A DNA stretch of 64,000 nt from Chryseobacterium oryzae (GCF_022811665.1 NZ_CP094529.1:1674001-1738000); one strand, 5' to 3'; positions 1-10,019 are shown, numbered from the stretch's first letter. The notes: generated by a model not told the origin, from the letters alone. Program-made: numbers and translations.

Positions 1-518
1 AGACAGTCTAAAATTACCATAGGATGCCAATATTGTCCCACTCCTAATTGAGTTGTTTTCCAGTCTAATGTAACATAAGCATGACGAAGTCTAAATTCAT
101 TGATACCTGCTTCAGTAGATCCAAAAAACTCACCTTCTAAAATTCCGTTAGTTTTTGCTCCTAAAACTTCCGGACCTTTCACATTAATCCCTGCTCTGGA
201 AACTACTGAAAGCATGTGGAATTTTGGAGCATCATTAATATCTACTCCATTGATGTCTAATGCTCTATCTCTTGGATATAATGGTACTATATTTTCTCCT
301 GCACCTATATTCTGTCTGGTATCATAAAAAGCATCATGCCTTATAAATCCATAAAAATTTACTTTAACTGATGATTCTTTAGATGCTTCAGCTGTTTTAG
401 TTTGAATTATCGCAAGAGAATCGGAATTCTTTTTAGATTCTTGTTGATTCTGTGCCGAAATATTTACTACTCCTAATAAACAAAGAGTAATTATTAAGCT
501 TTTTTTTGTCCTATTCAT
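1..518 (-). CDS. Outer-membrane porin-like protein, N-terminal part (runs off the window)
   Basis: An open frame of 172 codons starts at the ATG complementary to 516-518 and continues past base 1, so the C-terminus is missing. The first about 20 residues (MNRTKKSLIITLCLLGVV then NISAQ) are a signal peptide. After a Ser/Lys/Glu-rich linker comes VNFYGFIRHDAFYDTRQ, followed by alternating strand-like segments with conserved Gly and aromatic residues (GEFFGS, LRHAYVTLDW, LGVGQYWHPM). This is the pattern of a Bacteroidota outer-membrane beta-barrel porin. The substrate cannot be told. It is transcribed away from the AT-rich gap that separates it from typA. Confidence 0.7.
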   Translation of the reverse strand, partial: MNRTKKSLIITLCLLGVVNISAQNQQESKKNSDSLAIIQTKTAEASKESSVKVNFYGFIRHDAFYDTRQNIGAGENIVPLYPRDRALDINGVDINDAPKFHMLSVVSRAGINVKGPEVLGAKTNGILEGEFFGSTEAGINEFRLRHAYVTLDWKTTQLGVGQYWHPMVILDC

Positions 519-823
519 GATTGTATTTGAGTTAATTCCACATAAACTTTACTAACTTTTCAAACATACTAATATTTTCAAAACTAACAAATGTTAGTTA
601 GTAAAAAACACATAAATATATTTCATGAATACATAGATACTCAACAATTTTATTAGCAAATTATCATTCAAAAACCTTAAAAAATAATGATTAAACACAT
701 AATTGAGCATATTTGTTAATATGTGCTAAAAACAGAAATATGTATATTAAATTAGCAAAATTATTTTTATAACATTTCAATTTTAAATAAAAAAGAATTA
801 AAAACACTACTTATAGACATAAA
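519..823. other. AT-rich intergenic region
   Basis: About 300 bases with no credible coding frame. It should hold the promoter of the minus-strand porin gene, but I see no clear TAnnTTTG element on that strand. The only defined structure is the terminator at its right edge. Confidence 0.5.
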
Positions 824-824
824 A

Positions 825-845
825 AAACCCCGAAAATCGGGGTTT
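825..845 (-). terminator. Rho-independent terminator of typA
   Basis: A perfect 9-bp stem, AAACCCCGA / TCGGGGTTT, with an AAA loop and flanking A and T runs lies just downstream of the typA stop codon. Confidence 0.85.
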
Positions 846-868
846 GTATATATTAAGAGAAGATGAAA

Positions 869-2677
869 CTACGCTTTTGCAGATCTTTCCAATCTCTTTC
901 TTTCTTCTTCTGAAAGAATTTTCTTTCTCATACGGATGAAGTTAGGGGTAACTTCAATCGCTTCGTCAGCTTGGATATACTCCATACATTCTTCTAGTGA
1001 GAACAAGATTTTTGGTGCAACACCAGTATCTTTATCTTTCCCGGCTGCACGCATATTATTCAGCTGTTTAGCTTCTACAATATTTACAACCAAATCTCCC
1101 GGCTTATTTTGCTCACCGATAATCATACCAGTATAGATTTCTTCACCCGGATCTACGAAGAACTTACCTCTATCTTGTAGTTTGTTGATAGAATATTCTG
1201 TAGCTGGACCTGTTCCTTTACTAACTAATACACCATTATTTCTTCCAGGAATTGCTCCTTTGTAAGGCTTATATTCTGTAAAACGGTGTGCCATGATAGC
1301 TTCACCTGCAGTTGCAGTCAACATTTGAGAACGCAATCCGATTAATCCTCTAGAAGGAATCTCGAATTCCATGTGTTGCATTTCACCTTTGGTTTCCATA
1401 ATGTGAAGATCACCTTTTCTCTGAGTTGCCAAGTCGATAACTCTGGAAGCAAATTCTTCTGGTACGTCAACAACCAAAGATTCATAAGGTTCTAATTTCT
1501 CGCCATTTTCTCCTTCTTTCAAGATAACTTGCGGTTGACCAATCGTCATCTCATAACCTTCTCTTCTCATGGTTTCAATCAAAACTGACAAGTGAAGAAT
1601 ACCTCTACCAAAAACTAGGAATGTGTTTGCATCATCAGTCTGTTGAACTCTCAATGCCAAGTTTTTCTCTAATTCTTTGGTTAATCTTTCTTTAAGGTGG
1701 TTAGAAGTAACATATTTACCATCTTTACCAAAGAAAGGAGAATTATTAATTGAGAATGTCATATTCAACGTTGGCTCATCAATCGCAGTTCTTGGTAATG
1801 GCTCAGGATTTTCAAGATCTACAAAAGAATCTCCAATCTGGAAAGCATCAAAACCAACAACAGCACAGATATCTCCTGCCTGAACTTCAGTTACTTTTTT
1901 CTTACCAAGACCTTCGAAAACGTAAAGTTCTTTTACTTTTCCTTTCACAATTTTGTCTCCTTCTTGCGCCAAGCCAATCCACTGACTTTCTTTAATCTCA
2001 CCTCTTGTAACTTTACCAATCGCAATTCTTCCTAAGAAAGAAGAATAATCTAAAGAAGTAATCTGCATTTGAAGATTTCCTTCTTCTACTTTTGGTTCAG
2101 GAACATACTGCAAAATTCCGTCTAATAATGGAAGAATATCTTCTGTAGGCTCTAATGAAGTATTGAACCAACCTTGTTTTGAAGATCCGTAGAATGTAGG
2201 GAAATCCAACTGCTCTTCGGTTGCATCTAAGTTAAAGAACAAATCGAAAACCTGATCGTGAACCTCATCCGGACGACAGTTTGGTTTATCTACTTTATTG
2301 ATAACCACTAATGGTCTTAAACCTAATTCTAAAGCTTTTTGAAGTACAAATCTTGTTTGCGGCATCGGTCCTTCGAATGCATCCACCAAAAGGATAACAC
2401 CGTCTGCCATTTTCAAAACTCTTTCTACCTCACCACCGAAATCGGCGTGACCGGGAGTGTCGATAACGTTAATTTTAACGTCTTTATAAGTAACAGAAAT
2501 ATTTTTTGATAAAATGGTAATTCCTCTTTCTCTTTCAAGATCGTTATTATCCATTATTAATTCCCCACTTTCCTGATTTTCTCTGAAAATGTTGGTAGCA
2601 TGAATAATCTTATCAACCAGAGTAGTTTTACCGTGGTCAACGTGTGCGATAATCGCAATATTTCTAATGTTTTGCAT
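869..2677 (-). CDS. typA: Translational GTPase TypA/BipA
   Basis: A 602-residue ribosome-associated GTPase of the EF-G family, linked to 50S assembly and growth under stress. The G1 loop is AHVDHGKTTL (residues 11-20), G3 is DTPGHADFGG (from 73) and G4 is NKVD (127-130). The LERERGITI switch I motif is at about 47-55. Length and the C-terminal region (PSRGLIGLRSQ, then YKPYKGAIPGR) are typical of complete TypA. It stands alone, with terminators on both sides. Confidence 0.97.
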   Translation of the reverse strand: MQNIRNIAIIAHVDHGKTTLVDKIIHATNIFRENQESGELIMDNNDLERERGITILSKNISVTYKDVKINVIDTPGHADFGGEVERVLKMADGVILLVDAFEGPMPQTRFVLQKALELGLRPLVVINKVDKPNCRPDEVHDQVFDLFFNLDATEEQLDFPTFYGSSKQGWFNTSLEPTEDILPLLDGILQYVPEPKVEEGNLQMQITSLDYSSFLGRIAIGKVTRGEIKESQWIGLAQEGDKIVKGKVKELYVFEGLGKKKVTEVQAGDICAVVGFDAFQIGDSFVDLENPEPLPRTAIDEPTLNMTFSINNSPFFGKDGKYVTSNHLKERLTKELEKNLALRVQQTDDANTFLVFGRGILHLSVLIETMRREGYEMTIGQPQVILKEGENGEKLEPYESLVVDVPEEFASRVIDLATQRKGDLHIMETKGEMQHMEFEIPSRGLIGLRSQMLTATAGEAIMAHRFTEYKPYKGAIPGRNNGVLVSKGTGPATEYSINKLQDRGKFFVDPGEEIYTGMIIGEQNKPGDLVVNIVEAKQLNNMRAAGKDKDTGVAPKILFSLEECMEYIQADEAIEVTPNFIRMRKKILSEEERKRLERSAKA

Positions 2678-2846
2678 GAATGATTTTTACGGGTGCAAAA
2701 TTAATGATTTTTAATGAATTAAACATCAACAATATAAATTAATTAACAAATTAATAATGAATACTTTATTCATTAATTTTAAAAATATGTGATATTTTAA
2801 AGCAAAGAGATAATGTTACTGAGTGTTTCTTCAAAATAAAAATAAA

Positions 2847-2881
2847 AAAAGGTCTAAATCGTATCCGATTCAAACCTTTTT
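2847..2881 (-). terminator. Terminator of the PfpI-family gene
   Basis: Imperfect hairpin: AAAAAGGTCTAAATCG pairs with CGATTCAAACCTTTTT around a TATC loop. It lies directly 3' of the minus-strand stop at 2900 and ends in a T-run on the coding strand of that gene. Confidence 0.75.
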
Positions 2882-2899
2882 GTAAGAAAGATGATGCAA

Positions 2900-3448
2900 T
2901 TATAAAGTTTGCTCGTGATGCTTTCCTTCTTTTATCTCTTCCACCAGTTTTGCATTAAAAGCTGGTAAATCTTCCGGAGTACGGCTGGTTACAAGACCGT
3001 TATCTACAACTACTTCACTGTCTTCCCAATCTGCTCCTGCATTTTTTAAATCCTGACTGATTGCTTTTACGGAAGTAAGATTTCTTCCTTTTACAGCACC
3101 TGCATTAATTAAAACCTGAGGTCCGTGGCAAATAGCTGCAACAGGCTTATGCTGATTGAAAAAATCTTTCACGAAAGATAAAGCATCTTCATTTGTTCTT
3201 AATTGATCTGGATTGATGACTCCTCCAGGCAAAACCAAAGCATCATAATCTGCAGCCGATGCTTCACTTAACGTTTTATCGACCGGATATTCTTTACCCC
3301 AGTCTTTTTCTGCCCAAGCTTTAATACTTCCGGATTCCGGACTCACGATATGTGCCGTCCAACCCTGATTTTCCAGGTGTTCTTTTGGTGATTTTAATTC
3401 ACTTTCTTCAAAACCGTGTGTTACTAAAATTGCAATTTTTTTAGACAT
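2900..3448 (-). CDS. Type 1 glutamine amidotransferase domain protein, PfpI/DJ-1 superfamily (YhbO-like)
   Basis: 182 residues covering one DJ-1/PfpI fold. The nucleophile elbow AAICHGP places the catalytic Cys at 107 with His108 next to it. Glu15 in HGFEESEL is the usual acidic partner. Relatives act as general stress proteins with deglycase or protease activity ascribed to them, and the exact reaction here is not determined. It is a monocistronic unit with its own terminator. Confidence 0.9.
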   Translation of the reverse strand: MSKKIAILVTHGFEESELKSPKEHLENQGWTAHIVSPESGSIKAWAEKDWGKEYPVDKTLSEASAADYDALVLPGGVINPDQLRTNEDALSFVKDFFNQHKPVAAICHGPQVLINAGAVKGRNLTSVKAISQDLKNAGADWEDSEVVVDNGLVTSRTPEDLPAFNAKLVEEIKEGKHHEQTL

Positions 3449-3661
3449 AATATTTTATTTTTGGTGTTACTGATTGTTTAATTGAAAAAATAATGCCGAG
3501 TAAAGGCTTAAAATGCTAAAAATTTGTTAAAATAAAGTAAGTTTGGGATAAGAATTTATAAAACGTAAAGCTAAATAAAATAATTAAACATTTAATTTAC
3601 ATTAGTTTAAGATAAACCAAGATGTAGAACTTGTCCAAGTATTACGAATTTTTTTGCTACT

Positions 3662-3919
3662 TCATTGATTATTGATGTAAAGAAATACAACTACAAACTG
3701 AACAATGATGATTACACCTATTTTCACTAGAAAAGAAAATTTAGAAATCTTATGATTGAAAATAAATATTCCCAGAACAGAGCCTATAATACCTCCTGCA
3801 AGAGTAATCGTAAGAAGTGTAAATTCAGAAATTCTTTGTTGGTGTTTTACAGCTTTTCTTTTATCTAACCCGAAAACTATAAAACTTAAAAAATTGATGA
3901 TGATTAGAAAATATATCAT
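3662..3919 (-). CDS. DUF1294 family small membrane protein
   Basis: 85 residues from the ATG at 3919. A longer frame opens at 3985, but the first 22 residues are polar and unlike the family, so the MIYFLII start is preferred. Three hydrophobic segments are visible, with the family signature FGLDKRKAVKHQQRISE between the first and second and GGIIGSVLGIFIFNHK in the second. The function of DUF1294 is unknown. It is divergent from the gene at 3996 with under 80 bp between them. Confidence 0.8.
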   Translation of the reverse strand: MIYFLIIINFLSFIVFGLDKRKAVKHQQRISEFTLLTITLAGGIIGSVLGIFIFNHKISKFSFLVKIGVIIIVQFVVVFLYINNQ

Positions 3920-3932
3920 GACACAAATATAA

Positions 3933-4349
<417 letters not shown>

Positions 4350-4383
4350 CGAAGATTATTGTATTTTTAATTCAATTTTAAAT

Positions 4384-4980
4384 TCAAATACAGATTTTTC
4401 CGTTTGAAATTTTTAATAAATTCTCGCTTTCCAATCTTTTTACGGTCCGGATTACTGTTTCTACTCTTAAGCCAGTAAGACTTGCCAATTGTTGTCTCGA
4501 GAAAGGAACCATATAGTTGAAAGGTTCTTGTTGATTATTGTAATACTTTAAAAGCTCGAACAGCTTAATAATTCTATAAGAAGGCTTATTTTCGGAAATC
4601 GCACTAAGCATTTTATGCCTGTAAAACATTCTGTCTGCGGTAAATGTCATTAGATTTTTCATCACATCACTACAGCTTTCAATAAGGTTAAAAAAATTTT
4701 TTTTAGACATTCTCCAAACCTCTGTTTCGGTAACAGCCACAGCATTTATGCAATAATAATTATCTCCCCATAGAAATGTTTCTGCAAAACAGCTTCCTTC
4801 GCCTGGAAGACTGTGTATAAACTCACTCCCGTCGTCTCTGTACGTATTAAGTTTTACCAGACCTTTGGAAATCTGATAATAAAACTTGGGATATGCATCT
4901 TCGAAAAAAATGATTTCGCCGGCTTCATAACAATGAATTTCAGCATTATATTCCCTAAGTATATCTTCATCTATAACCAT
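4384..4980 (-). CDS. Crp/Fnr family transcriptional regulator
   Basis: 198 residues: a cyclic-nucleotide-binding-like beta-roll (about 10-120), a dimerisation helix and a C-terminal winged HTH with FSRQQLASLTGLRVETVIRT as recognition region. There is no Cys cluster as in true Fnr, and no clear cAMP-binding PFGE..R motif. The ligand is therefore unknown. It is paralogous to the regulator at 8719-9315, and the HTH segments are almost identical, so the two may share operators. Confidence 0.88.
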   Translation of the reverse strand: MVIDEDILREYNAEIHCYEAGEIIFFEDAYPKFYYQISKGLVKLNTYRDDGSEFIHSLPGEGSCFAETFLWGDNYYCINAVAVTETEVWRMSKKNFFNLIESCSDVMKNLMTFTADRMFYRHKMLSAISENKPSYRIIKLFELLKYYNNQQEPFNYMVPFSRQQLASLTGLRVETVIRTVKRLESENLLKISNGKICI

Positions 4981-5195
4981 ACAATTTCGAAAATTTGTTT
5001 ACCATAAAATAAATGACTGTAAAGCCTTTTATTTTTAACGAGAGCAAAAATAAGTTTCCTGATATTTAAAATTTATGATTAGCAACATAAAGCTCTATAA
5101 ACTGAAGAAAAATAAGATTCAATTATAGATACCACACATTGTATGCTTGGCATAATTATTGAAATTTACCAGTTACACCAAATCACATTTTATTA

Positions 5196-5229
5196 CTAAA
5201 AAACTTGTCTTTTCTGACAAGTTTTTTAG
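5196..5229. terminator. Strong bidirectional terminator
   Basis: A perfect 14-bp stem, CTAAAAAACTTGTC / GACAAGTTTTTTAG, with a 6-nt loop. It serves the minus-strand receiver gene at 5255-5611 and could also block read-through from the other side. Confidence 0.9.
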
Positions 5230-5254
5230 CATTGAAAAATTTAAATTTCAAAAT

Positions 5255-5611
5255 TTACAGAAATTTCTCAACCATTCTTTCCAGTTTATTAAGATCGAAA
5301 GGTTTTGCGATGAAATCGTTTGCCTGAGCGGATTTGGCAAGAGAACTTATATCACTGTTGGCACTGATATATATTACAGGAATATTTCTGTAATTTTCGC
5401 AGCTTTTAAGTAGTTTTAAAGCACCAATTCCTCCAATTTCGGGAATCCAGTTATCCATTAATATTAGGTCGGGAGTAAACTCTCTTACTCTTTCTAGGAT
5501 ATCGTGCGAGGTTTTTGAGATTTCAACATCGTAGCCGTTTTCGCCAAATATGATTTTGAAAACATCTAGAATAGATTGATCGTCATCAAAAATTAAAATT
5601 CTTTTTTTCAT
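5255..5611 (-). CDS. Single-domain response regulator (CheY-like receiver)
   Basis: 118 residues, receiver domain only. The acidic pocket is FDDD at 8-11, the phosphoacceptor is Asp53 in LILMDNWIP, and the conserved Lys is in FIAKPFD. No output domain follows. It probably relays phosphate or binds a partner protein. No kinase gene is adjacent, so the cognate kinase is unknown. Confidence 0.9.
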   Translation of the reverse strand: MKKRILIFDDDQSILDVFKIIFGENGYDVEISKTSHDILERVREFTPDLILMDNWIPEIGGIGALKLLKSCENYRNIPVIYISANSDISSLAKSAQANDFIAKPFDLNKLERMVEKFL

Positions 5612-5713
5612 ATTCTACATATTTCGCAACAAAAGTACAGCGTAAATAATTCCGTTTATTATGACTGAAACAATGTTTTAATTGAAAAATAATCCTTATA
5701 TGCAATAGAAAAA

Positions 5714-5739
5714 AGGCTGTCATTTTTCAATGACAGCCT
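5714..5739 (-). terminator. Terminator of the OmpA-family gene
   Basis: Perfect stem AGGCTGTCATT / AATGACAGCCT immediately 3' of the minus-strand stop at 5760, preceded on the other side by an A-run that becomes the U-tract. Confidence 0.88.
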
Positions 5740-5759
5740 CTCATGTAGAAGTGATTATT

Positions 5760-7229
5760 TTATTTTGCCTCAAAATACACTCTTCTATTTGCTCTATTTT
5801 TCCATTCAGGACACTTAGATGCAGGGTCGCATTCAGGATATTTCAAATCTTTTTTACCATTTCCTTTCGAGTTCAGCTTAGAAGCTTCTACTCCGTTTCT
5901 CACCAAGTAATCTTTTACATTTTTTGCTCTTTTGTCTGAGAGATTTTTATTGTAAGCTTCTGATCCTCTTGTATCTGTTGCTCCGATTACCGTATATCCT
6001 CCATTAGAAGAATTAATATAGTTTACAGCATTATTTAAAATCGGTGTATTGGAAGGTAATATTTTATCAGAATTCAAATCAAATTCAATTCCATCCAACT
6101 TAGTTACAGATTCTGAAACCGTACCACCTGTATTATCACTAATTATCTGTGTAGGACACCCTTGGTTTTCTACTGGCCCCGGAACAGTAACACATTTATC
6201 GTAAAGGTCGATTACTCCATCCATGTCAACATCCAACGCAACTCCGGCTCCGTCTACCCTTGCTCCGGCAGGAGTATCTAACTGTCTGTCCCAGTCATCG
6301 CAAACTCCGTCGTTATCTGCATCGCCGCTTTTACATACTTCGATATCTGTAGTTTTAGATTCCAAAACATCCATTTTATAATAGATTTCCTGCAAAGGAT
6401 CATGCCACATTAAATGAGAATCGTGTTTACCCAAATTAACAGTAAGACCTAAAGTAGTATTGAAGAAATTATCCGATGTCTGTTCTGATCTCTTATTGAT
6501 AGCACTATACTGATCTCCACCACCATCAAAAGTATCATCTGTTGTTACCACATACATTACTCTACCTTCCAAATCTACGCGGTTACTGATTTTATATTTA
6601 AGACCGGCACCTGCCTGTCCAAAAAATGAAAACGCACTGAAAGGTTTAACTTCCGTCATTAATCTCTGTCCGAATTCATCTTTAAGATAAGCTCTGTACG
6701 CTAGAGTTCCGATACCGGCATATCCGTGAAGTGCCCATCTGTAAGGAGATTTATTATCTACTCTTCTCATAAGATTGGAAAAATTGATATCTCCCAAAAT
6801 TGATATTGCATCATACTGAGTTCTTGCACCTTCCTGTCCGTTTATAGAAGCATTTGCTGGAGCAGCATCTTTGGTATTAAACCAACCTTGTCTTGTTTCT
6901 CCACGGTCATACTGCAATTTCAAGCCAAATGCGTGAGTAAGAGCTTTGTCTACACTGAAGTAACCGGAATATCCAAAAAGGTTTTTCCCATTTCCGTTTT
7001 TAATAGAAGTAAGATCTGCTGACTGCATTAAAGGTACACCCCCACCAAAAGAGATCGACCAATCGTTGAATCTTTTAGAAGATTGTGTAAAACGCTGTAC
7101 ATTGGCTGAACCCGAGCTAAACGTATTAGGATAGTCGGTATTAGAAGACACCGTTCGTAAAGAATCCTGCGCCAAAGCTGCAGTTGGAACTGCTATGGCA
7201 AGCGATAAAAGTGCTAGTTTTGATTTCAT
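5760..7229 (-). CDS. OmpA family outer-membrane protein with thrombospondin type 3 repeats
   Basis: 489 residues. A signal peptide (about 1-20, ending ALAQ) is followed by an N-terminal beta-barrel of about 250 residues. Then come calcium-binding TSP3-type Asp repeats (DADNDGVCDDWD, DVDMDGVIDLYDKC) and a C-terminal OmpA/MotB peptidoglycan-binding domain with the TDTRGSEAYNKNLSDKRA signature. The last residues, RRVYFEAK, are usual. It anchors the outer membrane to peptidoglycan and is probably abundant. A long AT-rich leader precedes it. Confidence 0.93.
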   Translation of the reverse strand: MKSKLALLSLAIAVPTAALAQDSLRTVSSNTDYPNTFSSGSANVQRFTQSSKRFNDWSISFGGGVPLMQSADLTSIKNGNGKNLFGYSGYFSVDKALTHAFGLKLQYDRGETRQGWFNTKDAAPANASINGQEGARTQYDAISILGDINFSNLMRRVDNKSPYRWALHGYAGIGTLAYRAYLKDEFGQRLMTEVKPFSAFSFFGQAGAGLKYKISNRVDLEGRVMYVVTTDDTFDGGGDQYSAINKRSEQTSDNFFNTTLGLTVNLGKHDSHLMWHDPLQEIYYKMDVLESKTTDIEVCKSGDADNDGVCDDWDRQLDTPAGARVDGAGVALDVDMDGVIDLYDKCVTVPGPVENQGCPTQIISDNTGGTVSESVTKLDGIEFDLNSDKILPSNTPILNNAVNYINSSNGGYTVIGATDTRGSEAYNKNLSDKRAKNVKDYLVRNGVEASKLNSKGNGKKDLKYPECDPASKCPEWKNRANRRVYFEAK

Positions 7230-7524
7230 ATAATTTTATTTATTTTGATTTTTATTAAGTAATGTTTTCAGATATAAAAAAATATCTGTTTTAAAAAACT
7301 TTAATATAATTATTAAAATTTTAACATAAATCTTGTGCCGTCTACTATTCAATTACTGTACCAAATCAACAATTCGAATAATTTTAATCTATTTAAACAA
7401 TTAAATACACATAATTAAATAATATTATTTTAAATAAAATAATAAGTAATTAATTTTATTCAAAACATTTTTTTTAAATTTAATTAAGTAAAAATTTGAA
7501 ATAAATATGAATTTAATAATTACA
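7230..7524. other. AT-rich leader region upstream of the OmpA gene
   Basis: About 295 bases at very low GC with homopolymer runs. It must carry the promoter and 5' UTR of the minus-strand OmpA gene. I see no RNA structure or coding frame I would defend. Confidence 0.4.
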
Positions 7525-7734
7525 TTAATTGGAAGATTGAGAAAAAAAATTACGACCTAGATAAAAAAAAATATGCAGTGAATCGGACGGAATAAAAATC
7601 TGAATATTGTGAGTATTAATAATCTCAAATTTCCATTTATATGTTTGGCAATGACTGAGCATTTGCTGCAAATCGTTTTCTAAGAGTGCTAAAACAACAG
7701 ATATTTCTTCGGTAGATGAAGTTAAGGAGTGCAT
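7525..7734 (-). CDS. Small hypothetical protein (69 aa)
   Basis: A frame of 69 codons in a stretch not used by another gene, co-directional with the genes at 7784 and 8170. The sequence begins MHSLTSSTEEISVVLALLEN and looks amphipathic, with a beta-rich C-terminal half. I do not recognise a family. It is kept because of position and orientation, but it could be spurious. Confidence 0.35.
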   Translation of the reverse strand: MHSLTSSTEEISVVLALLENDLQQMLSHCQTYKWKFEIINTHNIQIFIPSDSLHIFFYLGRNFFSQSSN

Positions 7735-7783
7735 ATAATTTCATGATTGGTATTTTTGCTTTGCAATCGGTATGCCATATCCT

Positions 7784-8047
7784 TTAATGATCTCTGAAAA
7801 CCTTTATAGAATCGTCAAAATAAATAAGTGAAACTTCAATAGCTGAGTCGAAATCCATAGAATGAAAATTTTCGGAATTGTTTTCATCTTTCTTATCAGA
7901 ATCGAATAATTTTATATCAAAGGGATTTCCTGTAACTATAGCCGGCTTACCTTCAACAACTTTTTTCTTTTTATAAACAACTCTTACAATTTTTATTTCA
8001 TTACTATGATTAATAAATTGTTCTTTAAGGTCTGATGTTAATTGCAT
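7784..8047 (-). CDS. Small hypothetical protein (87 aa)
   Basis: 87 residues starting MQLTSDLKEQFINHSNEIKI, with a basic KKKK patch in the middle and an acidic Asp/Glu-rich stretch after it. Composition is of a soluble cytoplasmic protein. It sits 120 bp downstream of the DUF2383-type gene and may be co-transcribed with it. I recognise no family. Confidence 0.55.
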   Translation of the reverse strand: MQLTSDLKEQFINHSNEIKIVRVVYKKKKVVEGKPAIVTGNPFDIKLFDSDKKDENNSENFHSMDFDSAIEVSLIYFDDSIKVFRDH

Positions 8048-8169
8048 AATATTTTAATATAAAACATAAGGCTGCGAGAATCTAAAATATATTTTTTACG
8101 CAACCTTATGCCATTGGTACTAAAAGTGAAGATTTCACTTGAAAACTGTATGAAAAATTGTTTTAAAAT

Positions 8170-8622
8170 TTAATTTTTCATTTCATTTAAATTACTGAAT
8201 TTACTGTAAGAAGATTTAAGATGATGGAGTTGGTCGCTCACCACTCTCGAACTTTCCGGACAAAGATCTCCGCTGTCTAAAGCATCCTGATAAGCATCTA
8301 TTGCAGCTTCTTCTCCAAACACAACATTTTCGAGTGTTGATTCTGCTTTATCTCCTGAAAAAGAATTTTTCAAATCGATCCAGGCTCTGTGAATTGCCCC
8401 TGCTGTACTCGTAGTATTGTCGGGATCTCCTCCTCTCTGTGTGATAAGACTCATCAGTTCTGCTTTCATAGTTTGAGACTGATTAACCATTTCATCGTAA
8501 TCTGATTTTAATGGAGAATAAGTATCCCATACTTTGTCTTCCACTTTAGAAAACCCTTCAATTCTGTCGTTGGTAATGTTCAGTAAATCATTAAGTACTG
8601 AAACTGTTTTTTCGTTTTGCAT
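8170..8622 (-). CDS. PA2169-type four-helix-bundle protein (DUF2383, ferritin-like)
   Basis: 150 residues. The pattern VLNDLLNITNDRIEGFSKVED at the start, the middle GGDPDNTTSTAGAIHRAWIDLK and EEAAIDAYQDALDSG are hallmarks of the DUF2383 / PA2169 family of small helical-bundle proteins. These are often induced in stress or stationary phase. The biochemical role is unknown. Its neighbours include a Crp/Fnr regulator upstream, transcribed in the same direction. Confidence 0.85.
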   Translation of the reverse strand: MQNEKTVSVLNDLLNITNDRIEGFSKVEDKVWDTYSPLKSDYDEMVNQSQTMKAELMSLITQRGGDPDNTTSTAGAIHRAWIDLKNSFSGDKAESTLENVVFGEEAAIDAYQDALDSGDLCPESSRVVSDQLHHLKSSYSKFSNLNEMKN

Positions 8623-8718
8623 AAAAAAATATTTTGTGATGTGTCTATTTTCTTACAACGACCATACCATTACCAACATAATGAACTGAAAACGTTCGTT
8701 CTGTGGTACATTTTACAT

Positions 8719-9315
8719 TTATACAAAAATTTTACGGTTGATAATTTTCAGGAAATTTTCTTTTTCGAGTTCTTTTACGGTTCTAATGACTGTTTCTACA
8801 CGCAATGCAGTAAGTGATGCCAACTGCTGTCTTGTTAATGGAATTTCATATTCGAATTTTTTAGCATTTTCATTATAACTTTTATAATAATCTAATGCCC
8901 CTTTAATTCTTACGGATGGTCTTAGCGAAGAATTATTATCTAACATAATATATTTGTAATACAACCTCTCCGAAAGAAATTTATTCATATCTCTGGAGAT
9001 TTTAGGATGGTCGTCCAAAAGCTTTTCAAACTGAGCTTTAGGCAACTTTAGTACGGTACATTTTTCGAAAGTTATAGCATTTACAGGATAAGTTTTATCT
9101 ATAAACAACAAAAGTTCGCAAACACTTAAACCTTTTTCAAGGATGGCAAAAATAAGCTCTTTTCCTTCTTCATTATAATTATTAAGTTTAATTCTCCCCT
9201 CTACAATCTGATAATAATTCTTGGGCTTATCCCCTTCACTAAATATAACATAAGATGAATCGAAAACTTCTGTTTCGGCTCCATATTCTTTTAAAAGTTC
9301 TTCAGAAATAAGCAT
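8719..9315 (-). CDS. Crp/Fnr family transcriptional regulator (second paralogue)
   Basis: 198 residues when started at the MLISEELLKEYG methionine. The longer frame from 9369 adds 18 hydrophobic residues that do not match the paralogue at 4384 and is rejected. It has an N-terminal cyclic-nucleotide-binding fold and a C-terminal winged HTH (LTRQQLASLTALRVETVIRT). No Cys ligands are present for an Fe-S cluster. The upstream T-rich stretch separates it from the divergent lmo0937-like gene, which it may control. Confidence 0.88.
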   Translation of the reverse strand: MLISEELLKEYGAETEVFDSSYVIFSEGDKPKNYYQIVEGRIKLNNYNEEGKELIFAILEKGLSVCELLLFIDKTYPVNAITFEKCTVLKLPKAQFEKLLDDHPKISRDMNKFLSERLYYKYIMLDNNSSLRPSVRIKGALDYYKSYNENAKKFEYEIPLTRQQLASLTALRVETVIRTVKELEKENFLKIINRKIFV

Positions 9316-9492
9316 AATTGTAATTTTTAGGTGAATAATCATGTAAAACCAAATAAAATTCAACAACAATTATTCCAAGAATTTTTAACGACAAACCAAT
9401 AAAAACAGAACTTATTTTTATTTTTTTTTACTTTTTTTAATACTTTTTTAACAAAAGGCACAATAAGTGCATAATAAAATTCAACCAAATAA

Positions 9493-9675
<183 letters not shown>

Positions 9676-9701
9676 TAACTTCATCAACAGTCTTAAAAAA
9701 T

Positions 9702-9726
9702 AAAAACAGCTTTTGAAAGCTGTTTT
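9702..9726 (+). terminator. Terminator of the lmo0937-like gene
   Basis: Stem AAAAACAGCTTT / AAAGCTGTTTTT with a very short loop, then a run of T, 27 bases after the stop. Confidence 0.85.
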
Positions 9727-9749
9727 TTTTTGTTGATATACACAAAAAA

Positions 9750-9770
9750 AGAGAGCCTTTCGTGCTCTCT
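9750..9770 (-). terminator. Terminator of the small gene at 9804-10019
   Basis: Stem AGAGAGC / GCTCTCT with a 7-nt loop and an A-run on the plus strand, which is a U-tract for the minus-strand transcript. Confidence 0.75.
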
Positions 9771-9803
9771 CTATATTTTATAACAGCTTATTTTGCTTTT
9801 AAA

Positions 9804-10019
9804 CTATTGATAAACTGCCTGATTGGGAAAAACATTCAATCCTTCAACTTTATCATTTGAAGTGTTGAAAATAATCTCTACTGTAAAATGCGATAATCCA
9901 TAAAGCACATATTTTAAAGAGTCTAAAACTCTTTCATTCATTACTTTACCTTCATTAATAGCAATATTCCACTGGGTTTGGTTGGGTAAGTTTTTAAAAT
10001 CGTAGAAAGAAATATTCAT
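9804..10019 (-). CDS. Small hypothetical protein (71 aa)
   Basis: 71 residues starting MNISFYDFKNLPNQTQWNIA. It is followed by its own terminator, which favours a real gene. The composition suggests a small alpha/beta soluble protein with VEIIFNTSNDKVEGL near the end. Similar short proteins are common in Chryseobacterium, but I cannot name a family. Confidence 0.6.
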   Translation of the reverse strand: MNISFYDFKNLPNQTQWNIAINEGKVMNERVLDSLKYVLYGLSHFTVEIIFNTSNDKVEGLNVFPNQAVYQ

